Origin: Pocillopora verrucosa
Lineage: Eukaryota > Cnidaria > Anthozoa > Scleractinia > Pocilloporidae
Length of the DNA: 64,000 nt
Direction of reading: 5' to 3'
Assembly (NCBI RefSeq): GCF_036669915.1
Contig: NC_089318.1
Location: 15,806,628 to 15,870,627, forward strand
The stretch's first letter is position 1. Each line of letters opens with the position of its first letter. The notes below the pieces were generated by a model. It searched no databases. It was not told where the DNA came from and was given only the letters and a program-made list of their open reading frames with translations. The position numbers and the translations under genes were made by a program. Positions 26,288 to 37,772 of this stretch are shown in pieces.

Positions 26288-29200
26288 CTATGCTTCGTTT
26301 TGCTTAACTAAAACGTCCGCCTTGAATCCAGACCCGTCAGCTTGGTAACCAGACCAGCCTGCTTGGTTTTCAGACCAAGTAGGGAGAGTAGGAGGAGTGG
26401 TACCCGGGAGATAAACTTTAGAATAACTGTTACTTCTCTGGAAACTTCCACTGCGCGCGGCTGATATGGAGCCATATGATGACCGTGGTCTGTTTACGCT
26501 CCCACTGGAAGCGGAGGGACTAAGTACGCCTGGTATGTTGTACTGACTACTGTAATAGAAAAACATACCGAATTAATATGCGTTGACACAACTCTGCATG
26601 GGGGCGCACGAATTTTTTGGTAGTAGGTAAATACTGTTGAGATCTACACATTCGAAATGCTGTAAATCAATTTTCGTCCACACGCAAGTCTACCAGCCTA
26701 GCGTCTGGCATTATCAGAAAACTGTATAGGAGACTCATTGAGTACGAAACGACCGTGGGTACGGAAGGACTGGATACCGATATTAACATGCATTTTCTTC
26801 ATACTATGATCTTTGCAGTTCTTAAGGTGCTGACAAAGATAATTTGTTCAAGAATCAGCATCTTGAGTTAGTGATCATTCCCATCATTCCAATCGTTCCC
26901 GTGACTTTAATGTTACATTCAAGGGTGAAAATGTAAAGAGAAATTACTTGCTTATTAAGCGGTCAAACTCTTGGGTAATGCGAGGTACATTGACCCAGTC
27001 TGAACTGGAGCTAATATCTCTCCATCAGAATGGAAGCAGGCTCAGTAATGGAGCAGTCATTTCCCACCCGGTTGCATGATACAAAAGAACAAAGTTCATT
27101 TAATCAACCTACCCTCTGGCTTGTCCTTGTGACTCTGTCAGGTCCTCGTCCGAGTCATACCTTCGAGGATTGTCAAAGAAATATGACTTTTTGTCACCAC
27201 TCTGTGAGGCTATACCTGATGGTCCCTGGTGAAATTTAAGGGGAGATATGTTAAAGATATTTATGGAAAACACGGATGATTCATACTGTTAAGAGGATCG
27301 TAGAGGTGTGACGGGTCATGAACTGCCATGACACACAATGAACCGGCATGACAAGCAATGAACTAGGATGACGCACAATCATTTACAAATTTGTAAGCTA
27401 ACGACTAAATGACACTTACGACTATGTCGTGTAATTGGCGGTCGTGTAATAAGCGTCGAATTTAAAGATATTGTGGGTGCAAGCTAGTTATCTCGTAACC
27501 CTTTAAAGGACTTTTTGGCCGATTATTTTGGCATAGATTTTTATTCTTCCTGTTTATTAACACACAAAAAATATTCAATCGGAGAGGACTGAAGAAAGGG
27601 GGCCCTTCCCTAACCTCGTAGTTTCAATGCGTACGATAACCGTGGATAGTGCCCAGCCACTTCGCCGACATGTCAACTCACCAACAACCACCTCGCCGAC
27701 ACCATTAGTCAACTCGCCGGCATATCGTCAAGTAGCCTACATACTTAGCGTATTAATAAAGGGGGTAAGTTTCTAAAGAATCTGTAGTGCTGCGTCGTTA
27801 AGGGAGTATAGCAAGATAAGTTTGGTTTTATCAACTGAGTTGATAATATAAATTGACCACCGTGAAGAGTTTCAAAGCTGACGTTTCGAGTGTTAGTCCT
27901 TCGTTAGAGCGAAAGATGAAAGGCAAACGACAGCTTTGAAACTCTTTAAAATGGCAAATTTACATCAACGATTCAGTTGATAAAACCAAAATTACCTTGC
28001 ATACCTAGTGAAGTTACTAGTAATGCCATATTGACATGTTGGCGAAGTGACCGGTTATCATAAACATTTCCCATAAGTTGCTAGAAAACTTTCTCTACAT
28101 GCATGAATGCAGACTAGTAACAAGCACAAAAACATATGTTTAGTTTTACAAACCATGTCTCCAATATTTGGTCTCCTGACTCGAAAAAATAATATAACCA
28201 TGGAGGTTGGTAACACCTCCCATACAATTAAGACAACACCAAACGATATAAACTCCACATCGCGCATCTCGTCATGAACTTTGTTGCAACTATTACATGA
28301 AGAATCTCTGTAGTTAATTTCACCCTAGAATATACCAGGAATCAGTTAGAAAGTTGGTTAAAACATGAAGTAGAATTTATTTGTTTAACTCGTTACACCC
28401 TAACATCAGTACAGTATCTAGCTTCCCCTTATTCTTTCTTCACATTTCCTTTGGTGCTGACAAGGAGAACTTGCTTAACGATCACGAGCTTCTTAGGTTG
28501 GTAATCGTCCCCTTTGTTCTCATGATTTTAATAAATGATTGATCACTGTAAGGAGAAATTAGATGTTGGTTACTCTTAGGGTTTAAAAGGTTTAAAATAC
28601 TGCTAATACAAACTTTATATTCCGTTTAGTTAAAAATAGAGACTTTGACCCTTTGACTCCCATGAGTGACCAAGACAGAATTTCTCCTTACAATATCAAT
28701 ACAATATCAGCCAGATAAGTGATGAGAATAAAGACAAATATCAATTTGGGGATAATTAGTTTATCTAATACTACATTCTCTGAACTAACATAATAAGAAT
28801 TGTATGGTTGACAGTAAGGAGAATTACAAATTTGATCTGAGAGTTAAAGAATTCAGTGCAAAGCTTTGACCCAATTATTCAAAAGATTTTAAAATCTTTA
28901 TTCACAACATATATTGCATACAACACATAAACTCTATTAAAACACATTTCAAATAATGCATCACTTACAAGACATTACTTACAATGAGCTGCTTACAATG
29001 AAATGTTAAAATCAATCAAAAGAATTCTACATTACTGTCACATTATTAACATCAAGCTCACTATTATGAATGTGTTTAAAAAATTGCTGGGCATACTTGC
29101 AAAACTTGATTGAATGGTGATTATCTGAATAGTTACAGATTAAAATAAGAGGTGAGTTAACAAAAATAACAAAAAAAAAACTCAAAAGACACAAATGAAA

Positions 29201-32200
29201 GAGAAGAAGAAGACAAATCTTTTCTTATTGATTACCTACATGATGTACTCAGTATGGTGAAAGTAAGAGAGTAAAAACAAGTTAAAATTCAGAAAAAATA
29301 CATGCGTCAATTTGCATTGGCACAGGTTTTCTCAGTGGGGTTGGCAGTTAACCCTTTAACTCCCAGAAGTGATTAACATAAAACTTCTCCCAACAATATC
29401 CATACATTCTTCAGCAAACAGGTGATCAGAATATTCAAACTTATCGCTGCTATCTTGATCTAGCACCAAGTTCTCATAACTAATTTACAAGGAAATGTGT
29501 AGCAGCTACAGGAGAGAATTAACAATCAGACCTTAGGAGTTAAAAGGGGTTAAGGGGTTAATAATTGAATAATAATTTGAGTTGGTATTGCTTTAGTAGG
29601 GTATAATGTAAGAACCTTATTGTAACAATTGACAGCAACAACATCATAACCATCAACCAAACTTGAAACATGTATAGATGATTTCAGGTTTATCATGATG
29701 CACATTGTCCACAGTAAAGAGTTTTTACACTCTGACAAAGGGATACCACTTAAAATGTCAGCTTTAGAAACTCTTAATGATGGCCAATTCACATCATCAA
29801 CAAGCTTACTTCATAAAAACCAAATCAATTTGTAATAACCATGCCAATGCAACACCAGAGTTTCTTTTAAATTAGAAATTTGACTTCATAATTCATTTCA
29901 TAACTCTACGTACCTCATCAGAAACATTAATCCAGCCATAGCCAAATGAAGACAAGTCATGAGGTACAGCGACTGCAATTAGGTTGTAAACTACTCTAGA
30001 CAAATAGAGTAGGACTACCAGCACACACAGTAGTATACCTTGTCTGGTTGTTGCTCCCTGCAATGAACTGATATTTAGTAACAAATACATAAAAATGGGA
30101 GAAATAAAACTAATGTAATCATCATTAAATATTAATACTTGCACAAAGTACCTGACCCTCCAGTAAAACATTGACAGCTGGTGCTCTTGTAATCTGTGAA
30201 AAGAAAAAAAAAATGTTCAAGTAATGCTTACCAATTTTTGTGCAGAATTTCCAATAGTAGCTTTTAACAATTATCAGTTGAGTGGGGCACTGTAAAAGTT
30301 TGGTGACAGGGCTTTGACACTAAAATAACAGTGTTGTCACAAAATCTCAAGAGCCATGTGTCACCCACCATCAAACATGAAAGCCACCAAAAAAAGTCAA
30401 ATTATGCATGGCTACTGGAATGGAGACAGTTTAACATGACAACAACATCATTTCAAAGTAAAAATAGAAGGGGCAAACTTCTGTCACACCTCCCTGGACT
30501 GAAAAAATTGTAGGACTTTGACCATTAAATTATTTACTAAGAAATCAATACAACTGCAAATGATGAGAAGGTAAACATACCTTAATAATGCAGAAACAGA
30601 GAACAACACCAACAACAACAAACAGCAGTCCATTTACCACGACCCGCGATATGACTAGTGTGTCGTGAGCATCTTGTTCACGACACACAAAAGAGCTTGT
30701 AATGTTAAGAGCAAAGAAAACAATATTCACTGCAGCAAATGAACTAGGAAGATACAGTCTGTTGTATTTCCTGTTGGCAAAAACAGCAAAAAATAAATAC
30801 CATACTTATCTTTAGAATTGTTTGTAAATCTTAGTGCATACAGGTAAGTCTCCTATTTGATGGTTTGAAATATGTTATTCTATGGCAAGGAAGTCTTGAG
30901 GTAAATGCAAGTGTTCTGATTGGTTCTTACTAGTCTGGGATTTTGCCATACAGACCATTTCCATGGAAATGGTCATAAGCCATGTACTTTCAATCATTAA
31001 AGCTAGCAAATTCAAAATAACCAAGTTTAGTCCGTGCGCCATACAATAAACTACTTTTTAACTTGACTTGAGCTACACTAGGGAATATTGGCCCTTCATA
31101 CTTTTTCTTTGTATAGATATCAGGCCAATGTATATTCCCCAGTATTGCAAGTTGCCAGGTATTTTGCTGAGCCACATATCATTATGGCATGGAAAAATAA
31201 AAGTAAAGAGCAAAATATTCTGAGTCTGAGTTCCCCATGAGGAAGCAAACCTCAGAATTTTGGAATTCGTATTCCTATACCCCACTACACATGAAGAAAT
31301 TATTATAATCGCCTCTAACTATTATGAAAATATGCACACTTTCATACCCCCTATTGCAACATTTCATTTCTTTTTTCTCTCACTAAAGCGAACACTTATT
31401 AGCACTTCGTCCAAACAAGCCTGACTCATAATATAAAGCGACATTACAATAAAGGTAAATAAAGAAACAATTCCTCTACATATCATTTCATATGTTTAGA
31501 GACTAAGCAATTTTTTCATGGTACCCTGCCATTACGGACTCTTGCTATTACAGACCGTAAATCTCCCCCTGAGGATGTCCACAATGACAGGAGTAGACTG
31601 TATCATTTTTTCATTCAATTCTTCACATGGGTACTCAGAAGGGAGATGGGGGAGAGCTTCTTCAAAACTTGAGGTTCCAGACAGAGGGGAAGGGGAAGAG
31701 GCTTTTCAAAGAAGAGGGCTTAACAGAAAGAGGGATTATTGGTGCATATACAGTATGCTACCCTGAATGTTTCCAGATACAAACAAAGCTGGAAAGTGCC
31801 AACTCATGTTGGAAAAAATATCTATTAGATTATCAATACTAACATCTACATAATTATCTAATCTGACGGTTATAACCATAAGAGGCACTGCACAAGGAAT
31901 GAAGCCAATCTCTGAGGCCTATCTATTTACCTGAATGTTAAAGGCTCAAGAGTGCTTCTTCTGGTCCTTAAGACAACCTAAAGAGAAAAGAACAAATTCA
32001 TTAATTATGAAATTGATCTTTGTAGCAATGAACACTACTAAAGCAGTAGTGAAAATAAAGCCTGAAAAAAAATTAAGGCCCTGAACAGGATTGAACCAGT
32101 ATCGCACAGGTTATGGCTTCAAATCCAGTTACAAATCAACATAATGACCAGCTCCAAGTAATGGCTTGTTAGCTCAATTGGTTGAGCACTGCACAGGTAT

Positions 32201-34091
32201 TGCAGAGGTTATTATTTCAAATCCCATACAAGCCTGAATTTTTTCAGGCCTTACTTTCACTATACTGCATATTAGTACTGTTTATTACTGTGAACATTGA
32301 TTCCATTATTCATTTCTTAATCCACAAATTACATATATGATTTTCATATATCCTGAGTCATAGAAAATAACAATTTCAACCCTTTAACTCCCAAGATCTC
32401 ATTAGTAATTCTCCTCACTGTCTGCCAAATGATTCTCATTATGTTAGTTTGGAGAATTTTCTATTGGATCAATTAGTACTCCCATAACTGATATTTTTTC
32501 TTTGTTCCCTTTATTTGTCTGCATGATATTGTATAGATAAACTAAGGTGAAATTCTGTCTTGGTCACTCATGGGAGTTAAAGGGCTAAAGATTAATTATA
32601 CTGGTCCTGATACGTAACGGAGCTATATGCAATAACATTTCATTTTTACATGCATCATCCTCTGAGAGTCCCAATGTAAACAATGGGGGAACTAATAGTT
32701 GTATCTTATAATAAAATAGTTGAAGAGACATTCTTCAGTCAACACATGAGCATAAATCTAGTAAGGTTCTTACAAAAATACTGCAATCTGACTTACTATT
32801 CTACTAACTAAATATTAAACAAGTATATTATTTATTGTCATGCATCTGTGCCCTAACAGATCACAGATGACTTCGAAATGTGGCAAGAACAAAGAAATTA
32901 GCACAAAAGGTGCATCTGAGTCTATCACTGATGTCCTTACCAAATTAGAAAACTAATTTTTTAAGGAAAGATAATTTTGGTAATCAATTGATTAATATGA
33001 GTTTCATAAACTGAAATTTCCCAAACATAACATTCATTTTCTCTTCAAAAGTGAACACCTACATCTAAACTGGAAGATTATTGATTCAGTAACACTTAAA
33101 ATCACTAAATTTGGACAAAGGGTCGTTTAACACACATGCAATACTCTGGACATATAGTTTCCAGCATGGTTAAGTCTCTAGCAGTAATTTGCCTCAGTTC
33201 ATGAGTTGTTACTTCGATGTAGTGAGCAATGCCTCACTCCGGAAACCCCCCACACATGTGGCCTCAAAGCTCAACTGGTAGCGTGAAGCACCCAACTACT
33301 GCCATCGGGTTTTTCAGAATTCTTTTCTGCAACTGTTTTAGCTGCAGCTCACTGCAAGGATGCTATCTTCGCTTTAACACAGATATGTTGGACCTACCTT
33401 GTACGTGGTACTAATTATTGACGTCTTATTTAAGTGACCGGAACAAGGCGGAAGTGCGCCGTAGGCATAACAATTAAGTTTTGTCCTTTTAAAGAATTGA
33501 GTTTTTACAACTAAAACTGCGTAGAAATTACATAAGAATCTAAAAATACGTAAACTTTGTAATCTAAAAGATGAAAAGTCAATGAGTGATAGGAAAGTTT
33601 AGTTGCTGTTGTATACGTCTTTTATCTAAGTAGCTTACCTTTGCCAAATACAATGTCAGCAGAGATAGGGTAAGAAACTGTAAGTAGATTGGAAATGCGT
33701 ACAGGAACCACCGTATAAAACGATGAAATGTGTTTGTTTGAGCACTATTTTTGAAGTAAAATGAAAACAGCGTAGTTCTCAACGCAGCCCAAAGCAGGTA
33801 GATGAACAAGAACACACTTTGATACGATAAACGGCGATGTTTGTGGTATAAGATCAGGCAGAGTTGCACCACTATCATAAAAAATAACAAAGCGTAGAGC
33901 GTCGTAAAAACAATTGTCAGAGCAAGATATGCTGGCCTTGAAATCCCAGGCCCAAGTGTAGCTGGAGTAGTAGAGTTAGCCGGAAATAAAGTTTGCCGTG
34001 CCATCGTCCCCTCGTAACTTGACTCAGGTGAATATTCAGTGTAAACTGAACGCGCTGTTTCTATGAAGTTCTTTGGCTTTAACCCCATCAC
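26288..34091 (-). CDS. GPR137: GPR137-family seven-span integral membrane protein
   Basis: Minus-strand exons: 34091-33639, 31977-31931, 30770-30581, 30193-30152, 30057-29914, 28267-28154, 27225-27113, 26549-26288. The join is in frame, 454 residues. Exon 1 contains RLSYQSVFL and LLWAALRTTLFSFYF (about 88-113), nearly identical to vertebrate GPR137 proteins. Later exons give SRVVYNL, NVSDE, IVWEVLPTS, FFRVRRP, and a tail with SYFFDNPRRYDSDEDL. The exon 5/6 join is least certain: donor 29910 with acceptor start 28278 is also in frame and gives five more residues, closer to the vertebrate length there. An alternative start is Met30 (34004). Vertebrate GPR137 proteins sit on lysosomal membranes and promote Rag/mTORC1 signalling; the same role here is inference. 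It diverges from the syntaxin-5 gene. Confidence 0.9.
27770..28012. repeat. GACGTTTCGAGCG foldback element, near-complete copy
   Basis: From the outside in, the left arm has TTTCTAAAGAATCT, ATCAACTGAGTTGATAA, GAAGAGTTTCAAAGCTGACG and TTAGTCCTTCG. The right arm mirrors these, including GTTGATAAAACCAAAATTACC. The terminal-inverted design with no coding capacity marks a MITE-like element. It lies in the GPR137-like intron between exons 6 and 7. Confidence 0.8.
28386..28592. repeat. Diverged copy of the CCCTTTAACTCCCA repeat family
   Basis: It starts TTAACTCGTTACACCCTAAC and ends GGGTTTAAAAGGTTTAAA, about 205 bases. The internal order matches the degenerate copy at 25866-26078 (GGTGCTGACAAGGAGAACTTG here). 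A further decayed relative is visible at about 26790-26970. Confidence 0.6.
28649..28849. repeat. CCCTTTAACTCCCA-family element
   Basis: About 200 bases. It opens with CCTTTGACTCCCATGAGTGA and closes with GAGAGTTAAAG, the reversed end. The interior (CAAGACAGAATTTCTCC) is shared with copies at 32378, 38777 and 41287. It is read here in the opposite orientation to the copy at 32378. Confidence 0.8.
29347..29560. repeat. CCCTTTAACTCCCA-family element, second subtype
   Basis: It begins TTAACCCTTTAACTCCCAGA and ends AGTTAAAAGGGGTTAAGGGG. The interior has ACTTCTCCCAACAATATCC and CTTGATCTAGCACCAA, shared with the element at 41498-41690 and, inverted, with 35235-35443. The ends match the other subtype, but the interior differs. 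Confidence 0.8.
29700..29880. repeat. Right half of a GACGTTTCGAGCG foldback element
   Basis: Recognisable pieces are ATGTCAGCTTTAGAAACTC, GGCCAATTCACATCATCAAC, AAAAACCAAATCAATTTG and CAACACCAGAGTTTCTTT. This matches the right half of the family and lies in the GPR137-like intron between exons 5 and 6. Confidence 0.65.
32044..32275. repeat. tRNA-like SINE relic bounded by short inverted ends
   Basis: At 32164-32236 a tRNA-like segment has an A-box-like TTAGCTCAATTGGTTGAGCA and a B-box-like TTTCAAATCCC. A second TTCAAATCC at about 32129 suggests a tandem tRNA-like half. The ends AGTGAAAATAAAGCCTGAA and TTCAGGCCTTACTTTCACT are inverted. A third tRNA-like stretch (CAAAGCTCAACTGGTAGCG) sits near 33263. 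These look like RNA polymerase III-derived repeats, not functional tRNAs, because arm pairing is poor. Confidence 0.5.
32378..32587. repeat. CCCTTTAACTCCCA-family element
   Basis: It opens AACCCTTTAACTCCCAAGAT and closes ATGGGAGTTAAAGGGCTA, so the ends are inverted. It is about 210 bases, in the first intron of the GPR137-like gene, and has no open frame of note. Confidence 0.85.
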
Positions 34092-34473
34092 ATTTCAAGT
34101 TGACCGGCTTGTGCGACAAACAGAGGTGGAAATGGACTGGTATGGCTTGAATCAATCATAATTTTGCCTCTGCCTTTCACTGAAATCACACGATGCTCGT
34201 CTTTTTAATCGAAAACGAATGATTTTGGTCCAAATTCATGTTTCTTTGCACTTCAACCTAGCGCCCGCAATGTTGACGAGCAGCGGTAATCCTTAACCTC
34301 TACGTCACCATTTGCTTCGTTTTCTTTTTTCAAGTGTCGAAACATATTTCTCGCAAATTTTCCTTACCTTTACCTTCCTTGATTTGTCTAAAACGACTCA
34401 CTAGTACTATCAGAAGCTTAAGAACTACTTAGGGAAGGAATGAGGGATAAATTTTCGCCGATGTAATTTACCC
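34092..34473. promoter_or_regulatory. Shared divergent promoter region of GPR137-like and syntaxin-5
   Basis: Only 382 bases separate the two start codons, which face away from each other. The interval is richer in G and C than the surrounding introns, with several CG dinucleotides near CTAGCGCCCGCAATGTTGAC (about 34258). No TATA box is obvious in either direction. This suits a bidirectional housekeeping promoter; the assignment rests on gene geometry. Confidence 0.65.
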
Positions 34474-37400
34474 ATGATCACTAGACGCCGCCGAACACGA
34501 TCGAGCGGTGAAGACAACGATCAAACTCGAGTGGAATTTTCAAGCGAAAACAACTTCAGTTCGATAACTGTGGATATGACAACATGTAGAGACAGAACCT
34601 CGGAGTTTATCTCCGCCGTAAAATCACTTCAATCAAGACAGGTAAAGTCTTTATATTTGCCGGTATTTGGAAAAGTCTCTGGGAAGTACTCGACTGATAA
34701 GCCGGATGTTGGTAGTCCCTTCAAAATCCTTAAACTGGTCCGTAAAATCATTTTGTAAGAGCCATGAATTCTTCAGGAATGAGGTATTATCATTTCGTTA
34801 AGCGTTCAGCGATTGGGAGTTTTAAGGGGAACGAGTTGTCTTGTCAGTCGGCCATGGCTTAATTTCAAGTAATTTCAGTTCTACTTTTACTCAGAGGTGA
34901 TTACCACTTACAGCTTACAGTTTTAGCCTACAGTTGTTGGTTATTGAAAAAAGAAAGCAATCTAAATATTATACACTGTAAACATCTTGTAGGGCGAGGC
35001 CAACGATACACGTGTTGAATTGTAATTTAAAACATTGCATTCACTTCCAATTTAAAATTGCAATTTAAAACACTGCATTCACTTCCCAGAGCAAACGTAC
35101 TTATAAAATTCTCAGCTCCATCTTGGGTTATGTCAAAAGCATGCCTATGGCCCATTTGCCCACAGGAGTTTTGACCATCCTCACTCATGCTCTGCAGCAT
35201 GCTCTAAGGCCAGTGGCTTAATGATAAGAAAACTCAACCCTAACCTTTCAGATCTGATTGTTAATTCTCCCCACTAGCTGCTACACATTTCCTTGAAAAT
35301 TTATGACAAGAATTTGCTGTTAAATCAAGATAACAAATTGCATGCAATAATTTTGAGTATTCTCATTACCTGTTTGCTGGATAGTGAATGGATATTATAA
35401 GGAGAAGTCACATGTTGATCACTTTTTGGAGTTTAAGGGGTTAACTGTATGGCCTTGAGGCACAGTGCCTGGAGCAATAAAAGCTGTTACAATATCATTT
35501 CTTTGACCAAAAAGATGTTGTCAGGCCTACATCAAATCAAATTTTTTTGGTTTGGTTCATACATGTATATATATATATATATACTTGTGAAACTCCAATA
35601 AAAGTGTATGGTCAAGTGCCTTACCTTGCTAAGCTAGAAAAATTTTCTTCATACAGTTTATCAAGCAGTGCTGTCATTAATATGTGACTAACTTTTTTGC
35701 AGGGAAATAATTTTGCTGGAAACAGGCATGACCACCAACGCCAAGGTGGACTCCAGAAAAGTCAATTTTTTGTCATTGCCAAGTAAGAAAATATTGTGGT
35801 TGTGCTATTGTTCATGGAGTTTCTTTTCTTTGGGTCATTCTGGATGCCATCAAATTTGGGAATAAATGTAAACCCTCTGAGTGAGAGTGGAGTGGGACTA
35901 CTTTCAGCCACTATCTAGAAACTTGCTTTCCTAAAATTGCCAGCCTGCTACAATATTTATCTTTCTTTTTTTGCATTCCTGTAATTTTGAAAAAGTCCAT
36001 GCACAGCTGTATGCAGGGCATGAAGTTAATTTTTTTTTCTGATAGCCACTTGGCTCCTGAATTCTTCAAAGTGGTAGCCAATTCAAAAAAAGTTGGTTGC
36101 CATTTTCAAAGACAATTCAAAACCTTTTTTTACGATGTCATCGTTCTAGACATTAAGTTAGGGAAAATATCTTTAACATGCTAGAAAGTGGACACTAGAA
36201 TGGATGATATGCAGCGTTCAAGCTCACCTAAATCCAAGATGGCGTCTAGTTATTGATTGAGATGCATGTGCTTTGTTTTGGAAACAAACTTGACAAGGAA
36301 GTTTGCCGCAGATTTATCTTTGCAAATCTTTTTAATTCACTATATTTCTAGGTAAGGTTGTGATGAAACATTCTAGTCACCAATTTGGTGACTAATTTTC
36401 AGGATTTGGTTGTCAAAGTGAAAAATTTAGTCGCATTGGCACCTGTATTAGGTGCAATTTCATGCCCTGGTATGGGAATTCCTGTTTGATTGATATCAGA
36501 CTTAATATTTTTGTACAATACATGTAGAGAAAGGGGAGGGAAGGGGGATGCTTAATTGAGAGGGGAGGGCACTTACCAGACTGTGGACACTTACTCAAGT
36601 AAGTAGAGTAAATGTGATTGGTGTATTGCTGTGATAGAAAAGAAAAAAAAGATGAAAAATGAAAAAATGCAACTGTGAATGTAGAGTGGGAATGAAATGA
36701 AGAGTGGACTTTTCCAGAGTGTGCAGTGGGTAGAAATTTCATTGCTGTTGCCATGTCTGTTTTATTCCTGGTGTGTTGCATGTGAAAGCTAGCTCTGTGT
36801 CCTTTTTATACTATCCCTCAATACTTACCAGATCCCCTGAAACCATATGATTTAATTTACACTACCAAGTGAACACTTGTAGGGTGAAGTAAGTGGAGCC
36901 CAGGGTTTTGAAATTCCAAAGAGTAACCTACATGCAATCCTTCAAAAATTGTTGTCATGTATGCTAAAAATTTTACTACAGATGCCACTATGTCACTATT
37001 GTAAAAAAATCTCTCTAACCCGGTGGTAGATACTAATGATATCCCAGAATTCTATTCAAAAAGTAAGTAGCTTTGGGCAAACAGTTGATGCGTAGTAATT
37101 CATTAGTAAGGGCAGTGTTTGTTTGAGTATCTAAAAACCCAAAATCTAAGTTATCCCAGTAACCAATCAGAACAAAGGTTAACATTATGATTAGCCAATG
37201 AGAACTCAAATTTGAAACAAGCAAACTGCTTGAAGTGCTGGAAAATGCAAATGACCAAGGTGTAATTGTATTTAGTGTTTTATCTGATTTGTGTAGAGAA
37301 TGGCTAAAACCACAGCAATCTCAAATTGCACCCTCTGCTTTTTTTATATACTCAATGGAAAATTGTTTTAAAAGAAACTCAGTGAGTCAACAATGTGAAC

Positions 37401-37737
37401 TGAGGACTGAAAAGAGGAGAAGCTCTCTAACATTTGAGTTGAATACTTATTGCTGTTTATGCATAGCTAGGTTGCTGAGCTTTATTATTTTCCAGGTAAT
37501 TTAGTGTTAACAACTGGGTTGAAAACATAAATTAGCCACCGTAAAGGGTAAAAAAAGCTGATGTTTCGAGCGTTAGCCCTTCGTCAGAGCGATAGTATCC
37601 TTCAAAAATTGTTGTCATGTATGCTAAGAATTTTTATGAAGGGCTAACGCTCGAAACGTCAGCTTTTTTTACCCTTTACGGTGACTAATTTACGTTTTCA
37701 ACCCAGTTGTTAACACTAAATTACCTGCTATACTCTT

Positions 37738-37772
<35 letters not shown>

